DNA of 14,866 nucleotides from positions 1 through 14,866 of the forward strand of contig CBDUOF010000101.1 in assembly GCA_965368765.1 (NCBI GenBank). The letters run 5' to 3'. Below are positions 1-4,973 of this stretch, in pieces. This stretch comes from Leptofilum sp965368765 (GTDB lineage: Bacteria; Chloroflexota; Anaerolineae; Promineifilales; Promineifilaceae). Each line of letters begins with the position of its first letter. The first letter of the stretch is position 1. Position numbers and translations under genes: made by a program. The notes under the pieces are model-generated. The model did no database searches. It saw only the letters and a list, made by a program, of their open reading frames with translations, and had not been told where the DNA came from.

Positions 1-1
1 G

Positions 2-388
2 TTTTTGGTGAGGGAAACGGCCGTTATCCTTGGCAGTGGCGAAGACCGTGCTGGTGAAGCAGATGGTTCCGCAACGGTCGTCATCACCCATTATGCGCCT
101 GAAGCGGTCACAATACAAACCAGCAGCACTCAACCCCACCTGCTCATGTTAACCGATGCCTTTTACCCTGGCTGGCAGGTAACGGTTGGTGATGTGCCCG
201 CCGAGTTACTTCAGGCCGATGGACTATTTCGGGGCGTCTTGCTGCCCGCAGGTGAGCAGGAAGTTCGCTTCACTTTTGTACCGCAAAGTTATCGACTGGG
301 GCTTTTAATAACGGCCGTTGGGTTTAGCCTGCTTGGTTTGTTGGGACTCGCGCTGATCGTTTTGCAGCGTATGGAAGCCAAGCGGTGA
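2..388 (+). CDS. C-terminal fragment of a YfhO-like polytopic membrane protein (cut by window edge)
   Basis: Only the last 128 or so codons are inside the window; the frame is open to the left edge, so the real start lies outside and the TTG at 5 is not a believable start. The visible part has the soluble C-terminal domain seen at the end of YfhO-type membrane proteins: a 'FYPGWQV' stretch (residues near 52-58 of the fragment), followed by a 'LFRGVLLPAGEQEVRF' segment that matches the usual pattern of aromatic-PGW, then RGV-PAG-H/Q-V-F. A single hydrophobic helix follows (about residues 98-120) and the protein ends with a short basic tail. Family members are large (often 700-900 residues) membrane proteins linked to glycosylation of cell-wall polymers or lipid-linked sugars in Firmicutes; the role here is inferred. 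The next gene begins 26 bp downstream on the same strand, so the two are probably co-transcribed. Two ACGGCCGT palindromes (17, 311) lie in it, both read as Thr-Ala-Val. Confidence 0.75.
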   Translation, partial: FLVRETAVILGSGEDRAGEADGSATVVITHYAPEAVTIQTSSTQPHLLMLTDAFYPGWQVTVGDVPAELLQADGLFRGVLLPAGEQEVRFTFVPQSYRLGLLITAVGFSLLGLLGLALIVLQRMEAKR

Positions 389-403
389 CATGGGGTATTG
401 CTT

Positions 404-409
404 AGGAGA
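404..409 (+). promoter_or_regulatory. Shine-Dalgarno AGGAGA of the TIM-barrel gene
   Basis: AGGAGA ends 5 bases before the ATG at 415 and fixes that start. Confidence 0.7.
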
Positions 410-414
410 ATGAG

Positions 415-1221
415 ATGGAACTATTTTCGCGTCCCAAACTGGGTGTAGCACTGTGGCCGCTGCGTCAAATGCCTTTAGCGGCAGCGGCCAAGCGGGTGGC
501 CGAGATGAATTATGATGGTGTGGTGCTGCCTTTTGCTATGATAGATTCCCCCGTCGCTGCTGCTGAAATCTTGCGGTTTCAGCAGCTGACCTGCTTCGCA
601 CTCTCTCCAAACTCGGTCGATTTGGCTCATCCCGATACGGCCGTTCGTCAATCAGCCATGGCGCATCTGGAAGAAGTGATCGAAACGGCCGTTGCCATGC
701 AGGTGCCGCTCGTTACGGTTCGCAATTTGCCGGGGCGCATCCGGCCCCTTCGTTCCGTCGCTGAAGAGCAGGCCCTATTTGAAACGGCCGTTGCCTATCT
801 GGCCGATTTTGCTGCTGAGCGAGCCGTTCGCCTCGCAGTCGAGGTGGTGAACCGCTATGAGTCCTTCCTGTTTATACGAACGAGCACCGCCCTGGAAATG
901 CTCCAACGAATAGACAATCCCGCGCTTTGCCTTACCCTCAGTGCCTTCCACATGAATGTGGAAGAGCAAGAGGCTGCAGCAGCGATCCATGCTGCTGGCG
1001 AGAAGTTGGCTCTCTTTTTCATGGCAGATTCCAACCGACAAGCAATTGGGCATGGCCATCTCAAGCTTGGGCTGCACCTGTGGGCCCTGGAATCTTTGCC
1101 AAACGTGCCAATCATTTTAGAGTGCTTACCCGCAGAAGGAGATCCGTTTGGTGAAGAGATAGATGAGAACGGCCGTAACCAAGTATTGAGCTACCTCAAG
1201 GAATCCCGAAGCTGGTTCTAA
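415..1221 (+). CDS. Sugar phosphate isomerase/epimerase-like TIM-barrel protein, metal site degenerate
   Basis: 268 residues, the usual size for the xylose-isomerase-like TIM-barrel family (AP-endonuclease-2 / tagatose-3-epimerase group). Seen: N-terminal 'KLGVALWPL' first strand; 'VEVVNRYES' (Glu143, Arg147, Glu149), which matches the Glu-x-x-Asn-Arg-(Tyr/Phe)-Glu signature; 'LSAFHMNVEE' (175-184), matching the usual Leu-Asp-Thr-Phe-His-Met-Asn-(Ile/Val)-Glu-Glu; 'MADSNRQAIGHGH' (203-215), matching the Ala-Asp-Ser-Asn-Arg-x-x-x-Gly-x-Gly-His loop; and a C-terminal 'LECLP' with Glu236. In tagatose-3-epimerase-type enzymes four residues hold the catalytic metal: Glu, Asp, His, Glu. Glu143 and Glu236 are present, but the Asp is Ser176 and the His that precedes the Ala-Asp-Ser-Asn-Arg loop is Phe202. 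The fold assignment is firm; isomerase activity is doubtful. Start set by ATG with AGGAGA. Four ACGGCCGT palindromes (637, 685, 784, 1169) fall in this gene, the highest local density in the window. Confidence 0.85.
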   Translation: MELFSRPKLGVALWPLRQMPLAAAAKRVAEMNYDGVVLPFAMIDSPVAAAEILRFQQLTCFALSPNSVDLAHPDTAVRQSAMAHLEEVIETAVAMQVPLVTVRNLPGRIRPLRSVAEEQALFETAVAYLADFAAERAVRLAVEVVNRYESFLFIRTSTALEMLQRIDNPALCLTLSAFHMNVEEQEAAAAIHAAGEKLALFFMADSNRQAIGHGHLKLGLHLWALESLPNVPIILECLPAEGDPFGEEIDENGRNQVLSYLKESRSWF

Positions 1222-1239
1222 TAGTTGACATAAAAGCAA

Positions 1240-1267
1240 TTGCTATCTGTTCTGGCGGAGGTATAAT
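1240..1267 (+). promoter_or_regulatory. Candidate sigma-70 promoter upstream of ino1
   Basis: A perfect TATAAT (1262-1267) lies 16 bases after TTGCTA (1240-1245). Transcription from here would give a leader of about 175 bases carrying the inverted repeats described below. The perfect TTGACA at 1225-1230 is 31 bases from the -10 box and is not spaced to work with it. Confidence 0.45.
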
Positions 1268-1343
1268 TGGCGGCTTGAAATATTATACAAAGAATAAAAT
1301 TGATTCTACGCTAAATGGGTTGTATTTAGACATGAAATCAAAG

Positions 1344-1406
1344 ATTGAACAGATTCAATAGATTTTTATCTGCGTAATTTGCACACTCTTTGATAAAAAT
1401 CTATTG
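1344..1406 (+). repeat. Perfect 15-bp inverted repeat in the ino1 leader, overlapped by a smaller dyad
   Basis: CAATAGATTTTTATC (1356-1370) is perfectly complementary to GATAAAAATCTATTG (1392-1406), with a 21-base loop. A second dyad, ATTGAA-N4-TTCAAT (1344-1359), shares bases 1356-1359 with the large left arm, so in RNA the two hairpins would compete. The right arm ends 34 bases before the ino1 Shine-Dalgarno and 44 bases before its ATG. No U-run follows, so it is not a standard terminator; a protein operator or a leader switch are the alternatives. Confidence 0.6.
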
Positions 1407-1439
1407 CGACAAGTTATTTGGCAAAGAATCCTAGAATTT

Positions 1440-1445
1440 AGGAGA
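1440..1445 (+). promoter_or_regulatory. Shine-Dalgarno AGGAGA of ino1
   Basis: AGGAGA followed by AAAC and then ATG at 1450; supports this start for ino1. Confidence 0.7.
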
Positions 1446-1449
1446 AAAC

Positions 1450-2532
1450 ATGTCAGAGAGAAAAAAAGTTCGCGTAGCTATCATCGGTATTGGTAACTGC
1501 GCGTCGGCATTGGTGCAAGGCGTTCAATATTATAAAGATGCAGCCGACGATGCCGAAATTCCTGGGCTGATGCACGCCACGGTTGGCGGTTATCATGTGC
1601 GAGACATCGAATTTTCTGCCGCCATTGACGTGGTAGAAGGCAAAGTTGGAAAAGATTTGAGTGAAGCCATTCTGGCGCATCCCAATAACACTATCAAGTT
1701 TGCCGATGTACCCTACCTCAACGTGCCGGTAAGCAGGGGCATGACCCATGATGGCCTTGGGAAATACGTCAAGACAATGGTAGAGAAAGCACCAGGCCCG
1801 ACGGACAACATCGTCAAAATCCTCAAGGACACGGGGACTGATGTCATTATTAACTTCATGCCGGTGGGCTCAGAGATGGCAACCAAATGGTATGTGGAAC
1901 AAGCATTGGAAGCAGGCTGTGGCTTTGTGAACGGCATCCCTGTATTTATTGCCAGCTCTGAATATTGGAGTAAACGCTTTGCCGATCGTGGCTTACCCAT
2001 TGTTGGTGATGACATCAAGAGCCAGGTTGGTGCAACAATTACCCATCGTGTTCTAACCAATTTGTTCAAGGATCGGGGCATTCACCTGGACCGCACCTAT
2101 CAGCTAAACTTTGGTGGCAACATGGATTTTTACAATATGTTAGAGCGCGAACGTCTGGAGTCTAAGAAAATTTCCAAGACCAACGCCGTGACCAGCCAAC
2201 TACCTTACGATATGGGTGCGGAAAATGTTCATGTGGGTCCGAGCGATTACGTGCCGTGGCTCACTGACCGAAAATGGTGTCACATCCGCATGGAAGGGCG
2301 CGCCTTTGGCAATGTGCCGCTGAATCTGGAATTAAAGTTAGAAGTTTGGGATTCACCTAATTCCGCAGGAGTCATCATTGATGCGCTACGCTGCGCCAAA
2401 TTAGCGATGGATCGCGGCATTGGCGGCCCACTGATTGCCCCATCGTCTTACTTCATGAAGACACCGCCAGAGCAGTTTACTGACGATCAGGCAAGAAAAT
2501 TAACCGAGGCCTATATCGCTGGCGAGCTATGA
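1450..2532 (+). CDS. ino1: Myo-inositol-1-phosphate synthase (actinobacterial/archaeal type)
   Basis: 360 residues, the length of the compact prokaryotic enzymes such as mycobacterial Ino1. It converts glucose 6-phosphate to 1L-myo-inositol 1-phosphate with tightly bound NAD, the first step toward phosphatidylinositol lipids or inositol-based solutes; cytosolic. Seen: an N-terminal Rossmann nucleotide-binding motif GIGNCAS (13-19); 'NFMPVGSEMATKWYVEQA' and 'FVNGIPVFIAS' in the central part; 'LPIVGDDIKSQVGATITHR', the lysine-containing active-site segment that is hallmark for the family; 'LNFGGNMDFYNM'; and 'SPNSAGVIIDALRCAKLA' near the C-terminus, the conserved Asp-Ser-Pro-Asn-Ser-Ala-Gly region. 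ATG with AGGAGA decides the start. It has its own AT-rich leader with a large inverted repeat and possible promoter, so it may be regulated separately from the gene before it. Unlike most neighbours it holds no ACGGCCGT palindrome. Confidence 0.93.
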   Translation: MSERKKVRVAIIGIGNCASALVQGVQYYKDAADDAEIPGLMHATVGGYHVRDIEFSAAIDVVEGKVGKDLSEAILAHPNNTIKFADVPYLNVPVSRGMTHDGLGKYVKTMVEKAPGPTDNIVKILKDTGTDVIINFMPVGSEMATKWYVEQALEAGCGFVNGIPVFIASSEYWSKRFADRGLPIVGDDIKSQVGATITHRVLTNLFKDRGIHLDRTYQLNFGGNMDFYNMLERERLESKKISKTNAVTSQLPYDMGAENVHVGPSDYVPWLTDRKWCHIRMEGRAFGNVPLNLELKLEVWDSPNSAGVIIDALRCAKLAMDRGIGGPLIAPSSYFMKTPPEQFTDDQARKLTEAYIAGEL

Positions 2533-2641
2533 TTCACAGGCGTGCCACTAGCGCTAGATCCGGGGTGTGAAGCGCTGTATTGGTGACTTGGGGAACGGCC
2601 GTATTTCTGGCAACGTAGACAATATTGCCTGAAATTACGTC

Positions 2642-2670
2642 TTGACGCTCTAAAAAAGCTATGCTATAGT
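2642..2670 (+). promoter_or_regulatory. Strong sigma-70-like promoter of the 32-codon gene
   Basis: TTGACG (2642-2647), a 17-base spacer, then TATAGT (2665-2670): five of six matches in each box with optimal spacing. Transcription would begin near 2677, about 43 bases before the ATG at 2720. This is the best promoter match I found in the window. Confidence 0.75.
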
Positions 2671-2703
2671 GCCTGAGCTGTGAAATAGTCAGCAAAATTT
2701 TTT

Positions 2704-2709
2704 AAGGAG
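2704..2709 (+). promoter_or_regulatory. Shine-Dalgarno AAGGAG of the 32-codon gene
   Basis: AAGGAG lies 10 bases before the ATG at 2720, after a T-rich stretch, and supports translation of the short frame. Confidence 0.65.
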
Positions 2710-2719
2710 ATAGGCGCAA

Positions 2720-2818
2720 ATGAACATTTCTTACTTCGACAGCTTGATCATTGCACACCGTGACGCCGTTGGCGGCAGTGCCAACCTTTGCGCCTGTGAC
2801 CCTGTCCCGATCTCGTGA
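2720..2818 (+). CDS. Short peptide of 32 residues with a Cys-Ala-Cys motif, function unknown
   Basis: ATG (2720) to TGA (2816-2818). The product begins MNISYFDSLIIAHRDAVGG (1-19) and continues SANLCACDPVPIS (20-32). It has a slightly hydrophobic N-terminal half, a Gly-Gly pair at 18-19, two cysteines one residue apart (24, 26), and a Pro-rich end. It has no membrane helix and no signal peptide that I can see. The case for a real gene is the setting: strong promoter, good Shine-Dalgarno, and a strong intrinsic terminator 28 bases after the stop, giving a transcript of about 205 bases. The two ABC exporter genes start about 230 bases downstream. It could be a precursor or secreted peptide, a leader peptide controlling the downstream genes, or the apparent coding part of a small RNA. 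I do not recognise its family. No modification enzyme or C39 peptidase domain is encoded next to it. Confidence 0.5.
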   Translation: MNISYFDSLIIAHRDAVGGSANLCACDPVPIS

Positions 2819-2845
2819 TTTATTTCACGACTTGAATTGACAACG

Positions 2846-2885
2846 ACGGTCACGGCGCTAAAAGCCCGTGACCGTTTTTTTGTTT
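2846..2885 (+). terminator. Strong intrinsic terminator after the 32-codon gene
   Basis: ACGGTCACGG (2846-2855) pairs perfectly with CCGTGACCGT (2866-2875), loop of 10, followed by a run of seven T, then GTTTT. Confidence 0.88.
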
Positions 2886-2896
2886 TGCCGCATTGA

Positions 2897-2925
2897 ACGC
2901 CACGGGTATACCCTGTGGCGTTTTT
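2897..2925 (+). terminator. Second, tandem terminator-like hairpin
   Basis: ACGCCACGGGT (2897-2907) pairs with ACCCTGTGGCGT (2910-2921) apart from one bulged T in the right arm; two-base loop and a TTTTT run at the end. Together with the preceding hairpin it should block readthrough toward the ABC genes. Confidence 0.7.
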
Positions 2926-2970
2926 ATTTGTTCTGGCAATCTCCCGGAGGTTGTTTATACCGGACAAAGG

Positions 2971-3031
2971 ATGTCAACAATCGTTGATATGTTTGGCTAA
3001 GAAAGTGGTTGACGGATTTGTTGGCCAACAA
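2971..3031 (+). promoter_or_regulatory. Two dyads upstream of the ABC exporter genes (candidate operators)
   Basis: The first is ATGTCAAC-AATC-GTTGATAT (2971-2990), an 8-bp inverted repeat with one mismatch. The second is TTGTTGGCCAACAA (3018-3031), a perfect 14-bp palindrome ending 13 bases before the ATG at 3045. A weak promoter, CTGGCA-N17-TATACC (2933-2961), would place transcription start just before the first dyad. The arrangement suits repressor binding, but no regulator gene is adjacent. Confidence 0.4.
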
Positions 3032-3044
3032 TTTGGAAATAATC

Positions 3045-4919
3045 ATGAATAAAGAATCCTTTAATCTAAAAGAAACAGTTTCTGAAAAGAAAATAGTTGG
3101 TCTGTGGCGATTGCTCAAGGGGCACCAGGTTATCTATTTGATTGCGTTGCTAAGTGTGGGCGTGGCGGCATTGGCACAAACCGGGATTTATTACTTCCTG
3201 GGCTATTTTGTGGACAACGTTTTGCCCGCGGATAATTTGCTGCAACAGCTGCCGTGGGTTGCTTTGGGCTTTATCGCATTGGCAACCCTTCAGGGGCTCT
3301 TCACTTTTGCCGGTGGGCGTTTGGCGGCCAAGACGTCGGAAAAAGCGGTCTTGCGCATTCGCAACTATTTGTATGACCACATCCAGCGGCTGACGTTTAC
3401 TTATCACGACAACATGCAAACAGGTGAACTGTTGCAGCGAGCCACGTCGGATGTAGACATGGTGCGCCGCCTGTTTGCGGAACAGACCGTGGGCATTGGC
3501 CGCATTGTGCTCCTGTTTGTGGTGAACTTCATCGCTTTATTGACGATCAATGTACGATTGGCGTTTATGTCTATCGTGGTCATTCCGGTGATTTTGGTCA
3601 TCTCCTACTTCTTTTTCATCAAGGTGGGGCAGGCGTATGAGCATTTCCAGGAACAGGAAGCGACGCTCTCTAATCGCCTGCAGGAGAATTTATCGGGCGT
3701 ACGCGTAGTGAAGGCGTTTGCTCGGCAGATGTTTGAAAAAGAGATGTTTGAGACGGAAAATCAGGAAAAGTATCGGCGCGGAAAGCAGTTAACCCGAATG
3801 CACGCTGTCTACTGGCCATCTACTGATATTCTCAGTGGAATGCAGATGTTGCTGGGCTTTTACCTGGGTGCTGTCATGGCGATTGACGGTGTGATTACGG
3901 CTGGCGCCTACATCTCTTACATGGGCTTTGTCACGCAAATTATCTGGCCGATTCGAAACCTTGGCCGGTTGATTGCTGATGTTTCGACCGGTTTGGTGTC
4001 GTACGGCCGCATCTTGAAAATTGTGCGTGAGGAGCAAGAACCAATCACAGCAGGTACACACCGTCCAGAAACGGCCGTGCGTGGTGCTGTGGTGTTTGAG
4101 AATGTCAATTTCACTTACGAAGGCGAAGAAGATCAGGTTTTGCATGACATCTCCTTCGCAGTTGAGCCCGGACAAGTCGTCGCGCTGTTGGGCGGCACAG
4201 GCTCTGGAAAGACATCGCTGGTGAATTTGCTACCCCGTTTTTACGAGTATACCGACGGCCGTATTTTGCTGGACGATGTCGAGCTGAAGGCGTATCCGCG
4301 TGATTTTCTGCGTAGCCAGATTGGTATTGTGATGCAGGAACCGTTCCTGTTTTCGCTCAATATTCGGGACAACATCACCTATGGCGTAACTCGACCGGTG
4401 ACTGAGGCAGAAATTGAAGCAGCCGCGCGTGCTGCCGCTGTTCACGACGTTATCCTCGATTTCCCCAAGGGGTATGAGACGATGGTGGGTGAACGGGGCG
4501 TGACGCTCTCTGGTGGACAAAAGCAGCGGGTGACTTTGGCGCGTACCTTCCTGCGCAATCCGCGCCTATTGATCTTGGATGATGCCACTTCTTCGGTGGA
4601 TACGGAAACAGAATCGGAAATCCGGATGGCGCTGGATCGGCTCATGGCAACGCGGACGACCTTTTTGATTGCTCACCGGATTCAGAGCGTGATGAATGCG
4701 GACCTGGTGCTGGTGATGGAAAACGGCCGTATCGTGCAGCGGGGCACGCATAACTCGTTAATCCAGGTGCCGGGCACATACCTGCGTACCTACAACTTGC
4801 AGTCGCAAATTGAGGACGAGTTGGAAGCAGATTTATCGGCAGCTGCGGAGACGACTGTGCAGTCGAAGACGACTGACGGTCAGAATGGCTATCACAAGCT
4901 GCCGCAGGCCGGTGATTAA
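3045..4919 (+). CDS. ABC exporter half-transporter with degenerate ATPase site (subunit 1)
   Basis: 624 residues: an N-terminal six-helix exporter transmembrane domain (about 25-320) and a C-terminal nucleotide-binding domain (about 340-590). Motifs: Walker A GGTGSGKT (383-390), Q-loop Gln431, signature LSGGQ (488-492), Walker B ending in Asp512 followed by Asp513 where active ATPases have the catalytic Glu, and switch His544. The Glu-to-Asp change together with an intact signature is the known pattern of the TM287/LmrC/BmrC-type subunit of heterodimeric exporters; the partner is the next gene. No C39 peptidase domain is present, so any peptide substrate would have to be processed elsewhere. 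I chose the ATG at 3045 because the motif numbering then matches the partner exactly; a TTG at 3009 would add 12 residues. The Shine-Dalgarno is weak (GGAAA). Tail of about 30 polar residues after the ATPase domain. The substrate cannot be told from sequence: drugs, lipids or peptides. Confidence 0.92.
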   Translation: MNKESFNLKETVSEKKIVGLWRLLKGHQVIYLIALLSVGVAALAQTGIYYFLGYFVDNVLPADNLLQQLPWVALGFIALATLQGLFTFAGGRLAAKTSEKAVLRIRNYLYDHIQRLTFTYHDNMQTGELLQRATSDVDMVRRLFAEQTVGIGRIVLLFVVNFIALLTINVRLAFMSIVVIPVILVISYFFFIKVGQAYEHFQEQEATLSNRLQENLSGVRVVKAFARQMFEKEMFETENQEKYRRGKQLTRMHAVYWPSTDILSGMQMLLGFYLGAVMAIDGVITAGAYISYMGFVTQIIWPIRNLGRLIADVSTGLVSYGRILKIVREEQEPITAGTHRPETAVRGAVVFENVNFTYEGEEDQVLHDISFAVEPGQVVALLGGTGSGKTSLVNLLPRFYEYTDGRILLDDVELKAYPRDFLRSQIGIVMQEPFLFSLNIRDNITYGVTRPVTEAEIEAAARAAAVHDVILDFPKGYETMVGERGVTLSGGQKQRVTLARTFLRNPRLLILDDATSSVDTETESEIRMALDRLMATRTTFLIAHRIQSVMNADLVLVMENGRIVQRGTHNSLIQVPGTYLRTYNLQSQIEDELEADLSAAAETTVQSKTTDGQNGYHKLPQAGD

Positions 4920-4922
4920 AAT

Positions 4923-4954
4923 GTCAGTGGGCAATGAAGGCATTGCCCACTGAC
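4923..4954 (+). repeat. Perfect 14-bp hairpin between the two ABC genes
   Basis: GTCAGTGGGCAATG (4923-4936) is perfectly complementary to CATTGCCCACTGAC (4941-4954), with an AAGG loop. It fills most of the 54-base gap between the ABC stop and the next ATG and has no U-run, so it is not a standard terminator. mRNA stabilisation or differential expression of the two subunits are possible roles. Confidence 0.7.
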
Positions 4955-4973
4955 GCAACAACGAGAAAATCTT

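Larger units (their letters stand above)
2533..3044 (+). other. 512-bp interval between ino1 and the ABC genes: contents
   Basis: No long gene is present. It holds, in order: a 10-bp palindrome CTAGCGCTAG (2548-2557); one ACGGCCGT (2595-2602), the only copy of this repeat clearly between genes; an imperfect hairpin (2603-2613 with 2625-2635, 10 of 11 pairs) without U-run after ino1; a strong promoter; a 32-codon gene; two terminator hairpins; and two dyads before the ABC operon. The main items are listed separately. Confidence 0.7.

Noticed and set aside
1225..1230. Perfect TTGACA box after the TIM-barrel gene
   Set aside because: No -10 box at 16-18 bases; the TATAAT at 1262 is 31 bases away.
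1179..1361. About 60 open codons in the ino1 leader, ending TAG at 1361, with a protein-like Lys/Ile/Tyr-rich end
   Set aside because: No ATG with a ribosome site; the in-frame starts (TTG 1275, TTG 1320, ATG 1332) lack support and the region is AT-rich, so an open frame is not surprising. Worth a second look only if homologues exist.
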